A stretch of DNA of 55,678 bases. It comes from Kitasatospora phosalacinea (GTDB taxonomy: Bacteria > Actinomycetota > Actinomycetes > Streptomycetales > Streptomycetaceae). The position numbers were made by a program, and so were the translations under genes. Below the pieces are notes generated by a model. The model saw only the letters and a program-made list of their open reading frames with translations. It was not told where the DNA came from and did not search any database. Within the stretch, counting starts at the first letter, position 1. Each line of letters begins with the position of its first letter. Location of the stretch: assembly GCF_000716545.1 (NCBI RefSeq), contig NZ_JNWZ01000046.1, positions 1 to 55,678 of the forward strand, read 5' to 3'. Below are positions 33,601-43,527 of the stretch, in pieces.

Positions 33601-34884
33601 GTGATCGACCATCTGATCCGACCCGGCCGCCGGGTCCGGGAACGGCGCCCGTGGTGGTGCGCGGGCTGGTTGGGCTGCGCGGGCTGGGCGGCCCTGTTCC
33701 CGCTGCTCTCGCCGCTCGGGCCGCACCGCGCCTGGGGCGCCCTCGCCGCCGTCGGGTACCTGCTGGCCGCCGCCGTGGCGCTGCTGCCCGGCGGCGGACC
33801 GGCGGGCGGGCCGGCGCGGTCCGCGTGGACGGCGCTCGGCGGGGCCGTGCTGCTCCCGCTGGCCTGGCTGGTCGGCACCGGGGCCGGGCAGAGCGAGGTG
33901 ACCGTCCTGGCCCGGGCCGGCGACCTGCTGCTGGCCCACGGCTCGCCGTACCTGGACGCCCCGGCGGGCCCCGCCGAGGTCACCCCCTACCTGCCGGGGA
34001 TGGCCGTGTTCGGGCTGCCGCACGCGCTGCTGCGCCAGGGCGGGCCGGTGACCGACCCCCGGGTCTGGTGCGCGGCCGCCTTCCTGGCCGCCGGGTGGGC
34101 CGCGTGGCGCGCCCTGCCCGCACGGGCCGGGGTGCGGCGGGCGGCGCGGCGGGCGGCGCGGCGGGTGCCGGCCGTGGCCGGGCGGGGCGGGGCGCCGCTG
34201 CCCGGGCGGGTCGCCGACGCCGTACCCGGCGGGCCCCGGAGGACGGGCGGGGCCGCGGTGGTGGCCCTGGTGGCGTCACCGCCGATGGCGCTGGGGCTGG
34301 CGGCCAGCGGGATCGACCTTCCGCTGACCGGGCTGCTCTGCCTGGCGCTGGCGCTCGGGGCGTCCCGCCGGGCGACCGGGGCGGGCCTGGCGCTGGCCGC
34401 CTCGGGCGCGCTCAAGTGGACGGCCTGGCCCGCCGTCGCGGTGGTGGTGGCGCTGCTCGCGGCGACCGCCGGGCGGCGGGCGGCGCTGCGCTGCGGCGTG
34501 GTCGCGGTGGGCGGGACGGTGGCGTCGGTGCTGCCGTGGCTGTTGGTCGCGCCGGGGCCGCTGCTGCGGCAGGTCTTCGCGTTCCCGCTCGGCCGGGGCC
34601 CGTGGCCCACCCCGGCGGCGAGTCCGCTGCCGGGCCGGCTCCTGGCGGACCTGGGCCCGGCCGGGTGGGGCGCGGCGGTCGGGCTGCTGCTGCTCGGCGG
34701 GGCGGCGGTGGCGGTCTCCCTGCTGCTGCGCCCGCCCCGGTGCGCGGTCGCGGCGGCGGACCGGCTGGCGGCCGGACTGGCGCTGGCGTTCCTGCTCGCC
34801 CCTGCCGGGCGTTTCGGCTACCTGGCGCTGCCGCTGTTCCTGTCCGCCTTCGTCCGCCTCGCGGTCCGGCGCCGCTCCGGCTGA
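33601..34884 (+). CDS. polytopic membrane glycosyltransferase (GT87/DUF2029-like)
   Basis: This 427-aa protein has about ten hydrophobic helices and the early loop LARAGDLLLAHGSPYLDAPA with acidic and basic positions typical of GT-C mannosyltransferases of the DUF2029/GT87 group. LALAASGALKWTAWPAVAVV carries the conserved K-W helix. Such enzymes use polyprenyl-phosphate mannose on the outer membrane face to extend phosphatidylinositol mannosides or lipoglycans. The start at GTG 33601 has only a weak ribosome binding site, so a nearby alternative is possible. The next gene, 120 bp downstream, is a PimB-like GT4 enzyme, which supports a role in mannolipid assembly. Arg-rich loops at 165-200 are unusual. 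Confidence 0.78.
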   Translation: MIDHLIRPGRRVRERRPWWCAGWLGCAGWAALFPLLSPLGPHRAWGALAAVGYLLAAAVALLPGGGPAGGPARSAWTALGGAVLLPLAWLVGTGAGQSEVTVLARAGDLLLAHGSPYLDAPAGPAEVTPYLPGMAVFGLPHALLRQGGPVTDPRVWCAAAFLAAGWAAWRALPARAGVRRAARRAARRVPAVAGRGGAPLPGRVADAVPGGPRRTGGAAVVALVASPPMALGLAASGIDLPLTGLLCLALALGASRRATGAGLALAASGALKWTAWPAVAVVVALLAATAGRRAALRCGVVAVGGTVASVLPWLLVAPGPLLRQVFAFPLGRGPWPTPAASPLPGRLLADLGPAGWGAAVGLLLLGGAAVAVSLLLRPPRCAVAAADRLAAGLALAFLLAPAGRFGYLALPLFLSAFVRLAVRRRSG

Positions 34885-35004
34885 ACCGGCCACTCCCCTC
34901 CCCCCTCCCTCGTCTCCCCCGTCCGGTGCGCGGCCGTGCTGCCGCGCGCCCTCCCACAGCCTTGCCCGGAACCGGGCTCGGCCCCGTCGAAGGAACGCAG
35001 ACCC

Positions 35005-36129
35005 ATGGGCGCCACGCTGATCGTGACCAATGACTTCCCGCCCCGGCAGGGCGGCATCGAGACCTTCGTGCACGCGATGGCGGTCCGGCTGGCCGGGTCG
35101 GGCGTGGTGGTGCTGACCTCGGCGGAGCCGGGGGCGGAGGCGTTCGACGCGGGGCTGCCGTTCCCGGTGGTGCGGGAGCCGGTGCGGACGCTGCTGCCGA
35201 CCGCGCGGGCCGCCCGGCGGGCGGCGGAGCTGATGGCCGAGCACGGCTGCGACCGGGTGTGGTTCGGGGCGGCCGCGCCGCTCGCGGCGATGGCCCCGGC
35301 GCTGCGGCGGGCCGGGGCGGGGCGGCTGGTGGCGACCACGCACGGGCACGAAGTGTGGTGGGCCCGGGCGCCGTTGGCGCGCCGGCTGCTGCGCCGGGTC
35401 GGCGCGCACTGTGACGCCGTCACCCATCTCGGCGAGTTCACCCGCCGTCGGATCGCCCCCGCGCTGGGGCCGGGGGCGGTGACGGCCCGGCTGGTGCCGG
35501 GGGTGGACCCTGCGGTGTTCCGGCCTTCGGCGGCGGACCGGCGGGCGGTGCGCGAGCGGTACGGGCTGGGGTCGCGTCCGGTGGTGCTCTGCGTGGCCCG
35601 GTTGGTGCCGCGCAAGGGGCAGGACGCGCTGCTGCGGGCGCTGCCGCTGATCCGCCGCCAAGTGCCGGACGCCGTCCTGCTGCTGGTCGGTTCGGGGCCG
35701 GACGAGCGGCGGTTGCGGCGGCTGGCCCGGCGCTGCCCGCCGGGGTCGGTGGTGTTCGCGGGCGGGCACGGGCACGCGGACACGGCGCGGTTCTACGCGG
35801 CGGCGGACGTGTTCGCGATGCCGTGCCGGACGCGCCGGCTGGGCCTGGAGGCGGAGGGGCTGGGCATCGTCTTCCTGGAGGCGTCGGCGAGCGGCCTGCC
35901 GGTGGTCGCCGGGCGTTCGGGCGGCGCGCCCGACGCCGTCCTGGCGGGCCGGACCGGGACGGTGGTCGACGGGCGGCAGGTCGCCGAGGTCGCCGAGGCG
36001 GTCGTCGAGTTCCTCCGGGACCCCTTCCGGGCGGTGGAGTTCGGGCGGGCCGGGCGGGAGTGGGTGGCCCGGGAGTGGTCCTGGGACGCCTCGGCCCGCC
36101 GGCTGTCCGAACTGCTGGCCGGCGGTTGA
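35005..36129 (+). CDS. GT4 glycosyltransferase, PimB-like mannosyltransferase
   Basis: This 374-aa GT-B enzyme has the N-terminal block TLIVTNDFPPRQGGIETFVH, central TTHGHEVWW, and the C-terminal nucleotide-sugar site VVLCVARLVPRKGQDALLRA, FAMPCRTRRLGLEAEGLGIV and FLEASASGLPVVAGRSGGAP with the conserved E-x7-E. The RTRRxGLexEGLGIVFLEAsA block is characteristic of the PimB/PimB' group that adds the second mannose to phosphatidylinositol monomannoside from GDP-mannose. The ATG at 35005 has GAAGGAA upstream. The gene follows the GT87-like gene. Related GT4 enzymes of glycolipid or antibiotic pathways remain possible. Confidence 0.87.
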   Translation: MGATLIVTNDFPPRQGGIETFVHAMAVRLAGSGVVVLTSAEPGAEAFDAGLPFPVVREPVRTLLPTARAARRAAELMAEHGCDRVWFGAAAPLAAMAPALRRAGAGRLVATTHGHEVWWARAPLARRLLRRVGAHCDAVTHLGEFTRRRIAPALGPGAVTARLVPGVDPAVFRPSAADRRAVRERYGLGSRPVVLCVARLVPRKGQDALLRALPLIRRQVPDAVLLLVGSGPDERRLRRLARRCPPGSVVFAGGHGHADTARFYAAADVFAMPCRTRRLGLEAEGLGIVFLEASASGLPVVAGRSGGAPDAVLAGRTGTVVDGRQVAEVAEAVVEFLRDPFRAVEFGRAGREWVAREWSWDASARRLSELLAGG

Positions 36130-36144
36130 GGAGCCGCCGGGTCG

Positions 36145-36157
36145 TGACGGGGCGTCA
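36145..36157. repeat. TGACG-N3-CGTCA palindrome, copy 4 (spacer GGG)
   Basis: TGACGGGGCGTCA lies between the convergent GT4 and response-regulator genes. Its right TCA (36155-36157) is the stop codon of the response regulator on the minus strand. Confidence 0.6.
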
Positions 36158-36826
36158 GGGCGCCTGCCCGGCGAGGTGGTCGCGGTAGGCGAGCACCGCG
36201 AGCACCCGGCGGTTGCCCTCCGCCGGGTCCAGGTCGAGCTTCATGAAGATGTTCCCGGCGTGCTTGACCACGGACGCCTCGGTGACGGTCAGCCGCTGGG
36301 CGATGGCCTGGTTGTTCCAGCCTTCCGCCATCAGTCCGAGGACCTCCCGTTCGCGCGGGGTGAGGCGGCGCAGCGGGTCGTCGGCGGTGTGCTGGGCGAG
36401 CAGGATGCGCACCACCTCGGGGTCGATGACGGTCTGCCCGGCGGCGACGCGGCGCAGCGCGTCGAGGAAGTCGCCGACCTCCAGCACCCGGTCCTTGAGC
36501 AGGTAGCCGAGGCCGCCGTGGTCGGCGGAGCCCGCGCCGAGCAGCCGGGTGGCGTAGGCGGTGGCGACGTACTGGGAGAGCACCAGGACCGGCAGGCCGG
36601 GGTGGCGTTCGCGCAACTCCAGTGCGGCGCGCAGTCCTTCGTCGCGGTGGCCGGGCGGCATCCGGACGTCGGTGATGACGGCGTCGGGGCGTTCGGCGTC
36701 GACGGCGCGGACCAGGGCGGTGGCGTCGCCGACGGCGGACAGCACGCGGTGGCCGACGCGTTCGAGGAGTTCGACCAGGCCGGCCCGGAGCAGGACGGCG
36801 TCCTCGGCGATCACGATCCTCAGCAC
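36155..36826 (-). CDS. LuxR/NarL-family response regulator
   Basis: The 223-aa protein has a receiver domain (LRIVIAEDAVLLRAGLVELL, phosphoacceptor Asp in DAVITDVRMPP, Ser in VLVLSQYV, Lys in LLKDRVLE) and a C-terminal LuxR HTH (RRLTPREREVLGLMAEGWNN, then VTEASVVKHAGNIFMKL). The start is GTG 36826, which overlaps the last seven bases of the sensor kinase gene, so the two are translationally coupled. It should be phosphorylated by that kinase. No target gene is obvious in the window. A likely target is its own operon or distant genes, as for many unstudied pairs of this class. Confidence 0.92.
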   Translation of the reverse strand: MLRIVIAEDAVLLRAGLVELLERVGHRVLSAVGDATALVRAVDAERPDAVITDVRMPPGHRDEGLRAALELRERHPGLPVLVLSQYVATAYATRLLGAGSADHGGLGYLLKDRVLEVGDFLDALRRVAAGQTVIDPEVVRILLAQHTADDPLRRLTPREREVLGLMAEGWNNQAIAQRLTVTEASVVKHAGNIFMKLDLDPAEGNRRVLAVLAYRDHLAGQAP

Positions 36827-38073
36827 GGGACCTCCAGGTCGAGTCGGGTGGGCCCGCCGGGCGGGCTGGTCACGGTGAGCCGTCCGTCCAGGACGGCGAT
36901 CCGGTCGGCGAGCCCCTGCAGGCCGGCTCCGGCACCGGGGTCGGCGCCGCCTCGGCCGTTGTCGGTGACGCACAGCCGCAGCGTGCCCGCGTCGAGGGTG
37001 CCGTGGACGGTGATCTCGTCGGCGCCGCTGTGCTTGGCGGCGTTGGTGAGGGCCTCGGTGACGGTGAAGTACGCGGCGCTCTCCACCGCCCCGGGCAGTC
37101 GCGGCAGGGGCAGTTCGACCCGCACCGGGACGGGGTGGCGGGCGGCCAGCTCGGCGACGGCGGAGGGCAGTCCGTGGTCGGTGAGGACCTGCGGGTGGAT
37201 GCCGCGGACCAGGGTGCGCAGCTGTTCCAGGGCGAGTTTGGCCTCGCCGCGGGCGCGGGTGACGAGTGCGGCGGCGGGGGTGTCGTGGTCGCGCAGTTCG
37301 AGTTCGGCCAGGCCCAACGTCATGCCGAGGGCGACGAGTTGCTGTTGCGCGCCGTCGTGCAGGTCGCGTTCGATCCGGCGGCGCTCGGCCTCGAAGGCGT
37401 CCGCCAGCCGGGCCCGGGAACGGGTCAGTTCGATCACCCGGGTGCCCAGGTCGGTGTCCCGCAGGCCCAACAGCTGTTGGGCGAGCCGTACTTGGGCTCC
37501 GGCCAGCAGGGCACCGCTGTACGCCAGGACGACCAGGCCGAGCAGGCCGGCGGCGCTCGCCGCGAAGCCGTCCAGCGGGCCGGAGACGGGGCGGCCGGGC
37601 CACAGCATCACCGTGTCCGGGCTGACCGCGAGGATGAACACCGGGGCGGAGAGCAGCAGCAGGCAGAACGCCAGCGCGGCGGCGAACAGCAGCCCGGCGG
37701 CGGCCAGGACGGTGGACTGGACGAGCGCGTAGGCGAGTTCGCGCCGGCTCGCCCGCTCCCGCAGCCGCCCGCGCAGCCCGCGGGCGGCGCTGCGGTGCGG
37801 GTCGGGCAGCCGCTCCGGTTCGACCAGCCGCAGCCGCCACCGCTCGACCGCCCCGACGGGCACCCCGAGCAGCGCCGTCCACCCGAGCACCAGCACCCCG
37901 ACGCCGAGCACCGACAGCCCGACCCCCACCAGCAGCCCGACCGCCAGCGCGGCCAGCACCAGCGCCCCCTGCACCGCGCCCGTCACCAGCAGCGCCCACG
38001 CCCGCCACGGCCACCACGACACCAGGAACCGCACCGGCCGCCGCCGCACCGCCGCCCACACCGCGACACCCAT
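36820..38073 (-). CDS. HisKA_3-type sensor histidine kinase
   Basis: The 417-aa kinase starts with a membrane sensor region of about four hydrophobic helices (WRAWALLVTGAVQGALVLAA, LLFAAALAFCLLLLSAPVFI, GLLGLVVLAYSGALLAG). It continues into the HisKA_3 dimerisation helix with the phosphoacceptor histidine (EAERRRIERDLHDGAQQQLV). The ATPase domain has the N box FTVTEALTNAAKHSGADEIT and G boxes DNGRGGADPGAGAGLQGLAD. It pairs with the LuxR-type regulator whose start codon overlaps its stop. The N-terminal region resembles the DUF7134/putative sensor found in many Streptomyces kinases; the signal is unknown. I chose ATG 38073. Confidence 0.92.
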   Translation of the reverse strand: MGVAVWAAVRRRPVRFLVSWWPWRAWALLVTGAVQGALVLAALAVGLLVGVGLSVLGVGVLVLGWTALLGVPVGAVERWRLRLVEPERLPDPHRSAARGLRGRLRERASRRELAYALVQSTVLAAAGLLFAAALAFCLLLLSAPVFILAVSPDTVMLWPGRPVSGPLDGFAASAAGLLGLVVLAYSGALLAGAQVRLAQQLLGLRDTDLGTRVIELTRSRARLADAFEAERRRIERDLHDGAQQQLVALGMTLGLAELELRDHDTPAAALVTRARGEAKLALEQLRTLVRGIHPQVLTDHGLPSAVAELAARHPVPVRVELPLPRLPGAVESAAYFTVTEALTNAAKHSGADEITVHGTLDAGTLRLCVTDNGRGGADPGAGAGLQGLADRIAVLDGRLTVTSPPGGPTRLDLEVPC

Positions 38074-38181
38074 CCGTCCGCTCCCCTCCGCACCCCGCCG
38101 CACCCCCGACCCTATAACCGGTGGCAGGGTCGGGCGTCGGTCCCCTGCGGGTGGTCGGGGCCGGTCGGACGATCGGGCCGG

Positions 38182-38964
38182 TCAGACGATCAGCAGGTCG
38201 CCGCAGGACTCGGCGAGGACGGCGCGGGCCTCGGCGGGAAGGGCCCGGTCGGTGATGAAGCAGTCGAGGTCGGTGAGCGCGGCGAAGCTGCTGAGGCCGA
38301 CGACGCCCCACTTGGTGTGGTCGGCGACGGCGACGGTGCGGTGGGCGGAGGCGATCAGGGCGCGGTTGGTCTGGGCCTCGGCGAGGTTGGGGGTGGTGAG
38401 GCCGGCCCGTTCGCTGACGCCGTGGGCGCCGATGACCAGCAGGTCGACGTGGAGGGAGCGGATGGCCTGGTCGGCGAGCGGGCCGACCAGCGCGGCGGAG
38501 CGGGTGGGGGCGCCGCCGGTGAGGAGGAGGGCGGGGCCGTTCTCGCCGCGGGCGCGGACGAGTTCGGCGACCGGGAGGGAGTTGGTGACCACGGTGAGGC
38601 CGGGGACGTCGAGCAGCCGGGCGGCGACGGCGTAGGCGGTGGTGCCGGCCGAGACGGCGACCACGCTGCCGGGCTGGACCTGGGCGGCGGCGGCCTCGGC
38701 CAGGGCGGCCTTGGTCTCGGGCGCCAGGGTCGACTTGGCCTCGAAGGCGGGTTCGTCGGCGGCGGCGGCGCGGGCGACCGCACCGCCGTACACCTTGCGG
38801 ACGGAGCCCGCGCGGGCCAGGGCGTCCAGGTCGCGGCGGATCGTCATGTCGGAGACGCCCAGCTGCTCGACCAGTTCGGCCACCTTGACGGCCCCGTCGC
38901 GGCGAACCAGGTCGAGGATCAGGGCCCTGCGCTGGTCGGCGAGCAGTCCGCCGTCGGTCGTCAC
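38182..38964 (-). CDS. DeoR/GlpR-family repressor of the galactose genes
   Basis: The 260-aa protein has an N-terminal DeoR HTH (LADQRRALILDLVRRDGAVK, then VAELVEQLGVSDMTIRRDLD) and a C-terminal sugar-phosphate sensor domain (VSAGTTAYAVAARL, LTGGAPTRSAALVGPLADQA, LLVIGAHGVSERAGLTTPNL, VVADHTKWGVVGLSSF). It starts at GTG 38964 behind GGAGG and is divergent from galK over 164 bp. Related DeoR proteins respond to phosphorylated sugars. The repeated element upstream of both galK and galT makes it the likely galactose repressor of this locus; that is inference from arrangement. Confidence 0.92.
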   Translation of the reverse strand: MTTDGGLLADQRRALILDLVRRDGAVKVAELVEQLGVSDMTIRRDLDALARAGSVRKVYGGAVARAAAADEPAFEAKSTLAPETKAALAEAAAAQVQPGSVVAVSAGTTAYAVAARLLDVPGLTVVTNSLPVAELVRARGENGPALLLTGGAPTRSAALVGPLADQAIRSLHVDLLVIGAHGVSERAGLTTPNLAEAQTNRALIASAHRTVAVADHTKWGVVGLSSFAALTDLDCFITDRALPAEARAVLAESCGDLLIV

Positions 38965-39000
38965 GGTGTCCTCCGGGGTGGGGCTGGGCGGGGAGCGATC

Positions 39001-39028
39001 AGCATAGTTCGCGGGGGTGCCGGATCAA
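39001..39028 (-). promoter_or_regulatory. promoter of the DeoR-family gene
   Basis: Read on the minus strand: -35 TTGATC (39028-39023), 16-nt spacer, -10 TATGCT (39006-39001, TAnnnT). The expected start is about 30 nt before the GTG. The galK element begins 10 bp beyond, so autoregulation is plausible. Confidence 0.55.
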
Positions 39029-39037
39029 GCCTGTTCG

Positions 39038-39074
39038 ACTGTGGTGCAGTGTGTTTGAATGTGTTGAATATACC
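39038..39074 (+). promoter_or_regulatory. shared gal control element upstream of galK
   Basis: A 37-bp block with 27 positions identical to the block upstream of galT (41491-41527). It contains TGTGGTGCA followed by TGTTTGAATG and TGTTGAATAT, two 10-bp-spaced TGTT-GA repeats typical of DeoR-family operators. TATACC at its end could be the -10 box. It ends 54 nt before the galK start. Confidence 0.7.
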
Positions 39075-39128
39075 GCCTGATCGTCCGTGAACACCCGTGA
39101 ACCCCGTGAACGTCCGTTGGAGCGCCCG

Positions 39129-40286
39129 ATGACCACCGATGCCGCCACCGATGCCGCAGCTTCCTTCGCCTCCGCCTTCGGCGACTCCCCCGACGGCGTG
39201 TGGGCCGCTCCCGGCCGGATCAACCTGATCGGCGAGCACACCGACTACAACGAGGGCTACGTGCTGCCCGCCGCGCTCCCGCACGCCACCCGGGTCGCGG
39301 CCCGCCGCCGCGAGGACGGCCGGGTGCGGCTGTTCAGCGCGCAGGGCGACGGCTCGGTGGCCGAGTTCGCGCTCGCCGGCCTGGCGCCGGGCTCGGTGCC
39401 GGGCTGGGCGGCGTACCCGGCGGGCGTGTTCTGGGCGCTGGCCGAGGCCGGGCACCCGGTGGGCGGCGCCGACCTGGCGTTCGCCTCCGACGTGCCGACC
39501 GGGGCGGGCCTGTCCTCGTCCGCCGCGCTGGAGTGCGCCACCGCGATCGCCCTGGACGAGCTGTACGGCCTCGGCCTGGACGCCCCGGCCCGGGCGCTGC
39601 TCGCCCAGCGCGCCGAGAACGCCTACGTCGGGGTGCCGTGCGGCGCGCTCGACCAGATGGCGTCGAGCTGCTGCGTCGCGGGCCACGCCTACTTCCTCGA
39701 CACCCGCACCCTCGCCGGCCGCCAGGTGCCGCTGGACCTGCCCGCCGTCGGCCTGTCCCTGCTGGTGATCGACACCCGGGTCAAGCACGACCTGGGCGAC
39801 GGCGCGTACGCGGGCCTGCGGGCGGGCTGCGAGCGGGCGGCCGGGCTGCTCGGGGTGCGGGCGCTGCGCGACGTCGGCGCGGACGAGCTGGCCGCGGCGG
39901 AGGAGAAGCTGCCGGCCGAGCTGCGCCCGCTGCTGCGGCACGTGGTCACCGAGGACCAGCGCGTGCTGGACGTGATCGCGCTGCTCGACGCGGGCGACCC
40001 GCGGGCGCTCGGCCCCGTCCTGACCGCCGGGCACGCCTCGCTGCGCGACGACTACCGGGTCTCCTGCCCGGAGACCGACCTGGCGGTGGCCGCCGCGAAC
40101 GGGGCGGGCGCGCTGGGCGCCCGGATGATGGGCGGCGGGTTCGGCGGCTCGGTGCTCGCGCTGGTCGACACCGACCGGCTGGCGGACGTGGAGCGGGCCG
40201 TGCGCGGGGCGTTCGCCGCGGCCGGGTTCGGCGCGCCGCAGACGTTCCCGGCGGTGCCCTCGCAGGGGGCGCACCGGGTGGTGTGA
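39129..40286 (+). CDS. galK: galactokinase
   Basis: This 385-aa GHMP kinase begins with the galactokinase signature APGRINLIGEHTDYNEGYVL. It has the ATP-binding loop VPTGAGLSSSAALECATAIA, the catalytic-base region GVPCGALDQMASSC and the third GHMP motif GARMMGGGFGGSVLALV. It phosphorylates alpha-D-galactose to galactose 1-phosphate in the Leloir pathway. The start at ATG 39129 gives the family-typical short N-terminus. The control element shared with galT lies upstream. The gene converges on galT across a strong bidirectional hairpin. No galE is present in the window, so UDP-galactose 4-epimerase must be encoded elsewhere. Confidence 0.96.
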   Translation: MTTDAATDAAASFASAFGDSPDGVWAAPGRINLIGEHTDYNEGYVLPAALPHATRVAARRREDGRVRLFSAQGDGSVAEFALAGLAPGSVPGWAAYPAGVFWALAEAGHPVGGADLAFASDVPTGAGLSSSAALECATAIALDELYGLGLDAPARALLAQRAENAYVGVPCGALDQMASSCCVAGHAYFLDTRTLAGRQVPLDLPAVGLSLLVIDTRVKHDLGDGAYAGLRAGCERAAGLLGVRALRDVGADELAAAEEKLPAELRPLLRHVVTEDQRVLDVIALLDAGDPRALGPVLTAGHASLRDDYRVSCPETDLAVAAANGAGALGARMMGGGFGGSVLALVDTDRLADVERAVRGAFAAAGFGAPQTFPAVPSQGAHRVV

Positions 40287-40294
40287 GGCACGCG

Positions 40295-40338
40295 ACGGAG
40301 AACCCGCCCGGGAAGGCTTCCCGGGCGGGTTCTCCGTC
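40295..40338. terminator. bidirectional terminator between galK and galT
   Basis: GACGGAGAACCCGCCC (40295-40310) pairs with GGGCGGGTTCTCCGTC (40323-40338). Inside, GGAAG pairs with CTTCC, with one bulged G. The total of 21 base pairs lies between the convergent galK and galT stops. Confidence 0.85.
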
Positions 40339-40354
40339 CGTCTGTCCGCGGGGG

Positions 40355-41437
40355 TCACAGCTCGCGCAGGGTGCGGGCGGCGGTCTCGGGGCGGACGTCG
40401 TTCATGAAGGCGCCCATGCCGGACTCGGTGCCGGCCAGGTACTTGAGCTTGTCGGCGGTCCGGCGCAGCGTGAACAGCTCCAGGTGCAGGGCGAGTTCGG
40501 TGGCGGCGGGCCGGGGGGTCTGGTGCCAGGCGGCGATGTACGGGGCGGGCTCCGGGAAGAGCCGGTCGAAGCGGCGCAGCAGGTCGAGGTAGACGCGCGG
40601 GAACTCCGCGCGGGCGGCCTCGTCCAGCGCGGTCAGGTCGGCGGCCCGGCGGTTCGGGTAGAGGTGCACCTCGTACGGCCAGCGGGCGGCGAACGGGACG
40701 AAGGCCGTCCAGTGCTCGCCCGCCAGCACCACCCGGGAGTCCGGCTCGCCGGCGGTGGCGCGCTCGGCGGCCAGCACGTCGTCGTACAGGTTGCGGCCGG
40801 TCGCGGCGAGGTGGGCGGCGGCCCGCTCCAGGGCGAGGGCGGTGCGCGGGGTGGTGAACGGGAAGGCGTAGATCTGGCCGTGCGGGTGGCCCAGGGTCAC
40901 GCCGATGTCCGCGCCGCGGTTCTCGAAGCAGTACACCTGCCGGACGCCGGGGCGCCCGTACAGCTCGGCGGTGCGGTCGGTCCAGGCGTCCAGCACCAGG
41001 CGGGCCCGCTGCTCGGTCAGGTCGCCGAACGAGGCCGCGTGGTCGGAGGTGAAGCAGACCACCTCGCAGCGCCCGGTGCCGGGCGTCAGCGCGTACGGGC
41101 CGTCCGACCGGGGGACGACGTGCGCGGCGGAGGAGTCGGCGAGCGAGGGGAAGCGGTTCTCGAACACCGCGACCTGGTAGTCCGCGGCCGGGATCTCGCT
41201 GAGCCGCCCCTCCCGGGACGGGCAGAGCGGGCACTCGTCGGCCGGCGGGTGGTAGGTGCGCCCCTGGCGGTGCGCGGCGATGGTGACCGCGTCGCCGCTG
41301 AACGGGTCGACCCGGACCTCGGAGACGCTCGCGGCGGGCTCCAGCGGCCGCGCGTCGACCGCGTCGCGGACGGTGGCTTCGGCGTCGTAGTAGATCAGTT
41401 CGCGGCCGTCGGCCAGTTCGGTCACCGTCTTGTGCAC
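40355..41437 (-). CDS. galT: galactose-1-phosphate uridylyltransferase
   Basis: The 360-aa protein has the GalT/HIT-like layout. The zinc site begins with CPLCPSREG, ENRFPSLAD follows, and the catalytic HPHGQIYAFPF carries the nucleophilic histidine of the H-P-H triad. WPYEVHLYPNRRAADLTALD and APYIAAWHQTP follow in the second half. It transfers UMP from UDP-glucose to galactose 1-phosphate. The start is GTG 41437 with GAGGAG 7 nt upstream; an in-frame ATG further upstream would run through the control element, so it is rejected. The shared gal element lies 53 bp upstream. pgm is upstream on the same strand but separated by a hairpin. Confidence 0.95.
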   Translation of the reverse strand: MHKTVTELADGRELIYYDAEATVRDAVDARPLEPAASVSEVRVDPFSGDAVTIAAHRQGRTYHPPADECPLCPSREGRLSEIPAADYQVAVFENRFPSLADSSAAHVVPRSDGPYALTPGTGRCEVVCFTSDHAASFGDLTEQRARLVLDAWTDRTAELYGRPGVRQVYCFENRGADIGVTLGHPHGQIYAFPFTTPRTALALERAAAHLAATGRNLYDDVLAAERATAGEPDSRVVLAGEHWTAFVPFAARWPYEVHLYPNRRAADLTALDEAARAEFPRVYLDLLRRFDRLFPEPAPYIAAWHQTPRPAATELALHLELFTLRRTADKLKYLAGTESGMGAFMNDVRPETAARTLREL

Positions 41438-41490
41438 GGCGGCACTCTCCTCGTGGTTCGTGGCGCGGCTCGGGGCAGGGGTGGCGAGCC

Positions 41491-41527
41491 GATACATCGA
41501 ACATCTTCGAACAGAGTGCACCACAAT
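41491..41527 (-). promoter_or_regulatory. shared gal control element upstream of galT
   Basis: Read on the minus strand, this 37-bp block matches the galK element at 27 positions. It carries TTGTGGTGCA and then TGTTCGAAGA, TGTTCGATGT as 10-bp-spaced direct repeats. It ends 53 nt before the galT start, against 54 nt at galK. Confidence 0.7.
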
Positions 41528-41530
41528 GCA

Positions 41531-41562
41531 ACACCCCTCCGGTCGGTGGACCGGAGGGGTGT
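41531..41562. terminator. 14-bp perfect stem terminator between pgm and galT
   Basis: ACACCCCTCCGGTC (41531-41544) and GACCGGAGGGGTGT (41549-41562) form a tight hairpin 16 bp after the pgm stop, immediately before the galT control element. Confidence 0.8.
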
Positions 41563-41578
41563 CGTGGACGGGTCGGGA

Positions 41579-43222
<1,644 letters not shown>

Positions 43223-43527
43223 CGTGGCTACTCTCCTCGGTCGGTACGGCAAGGATGCCCGCCGACCATCATGCGGGCCACCGCGCGCCGACTGCGGGAA
43301 CGCCGGGGAGCGCGTGGCCGACGGGCGGCCGTCGGACGTGTGGTGCGGCTACCCCGCCGGGACGGCCGTCACCCGCCGCACGGGCCGTCGGTGCCGCACG
43401 TGGCACCGGCTCCCGCCCCGGCCGTCCCGCTGCTGCTGTTCAACGACCGGGCGGCGAGGGAGCGCCGGCCGGGGGCGGTGGCCGGCGAGCTCGGCGACCG
43501 CCCGGCGGCGGGCGGAGTGGCCGCCGC
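43223..43527. other. 305-bp noncoding region between esterase and pgm
   Basis: No frame here is convincing as a gene. A 7-bp hairpin CGGTGCC/GGCACCG (43389-43408) may end the esterase transcript. The pgm ribosome binding site is at the right-hand edge of the pgm leader (GAGGAGAG at about 43231-43238 on the minus strand). One frame reads PHVAPAPAPAVPLLLFNDRA and then stops being protein-like, so a decayed gene is possible but not supported. Confidence 0.4.

Noticed and set aside
35417..35427. TGACG-C-CGTCA inside the GT4 gene as another copy of the repeated palindrome
   Set aside because: The spacer is one base rather than three, so helical spacing of the arms differs; it was not counted.
36827..38311. 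Fusion of the response regulator frame with a long upstream Arg/Pro-rich sequence
   Set aside because: The histidine kinase occupies this stretch in another frame; the regulator starts at GTG 36826, overlapping the kinase stop.
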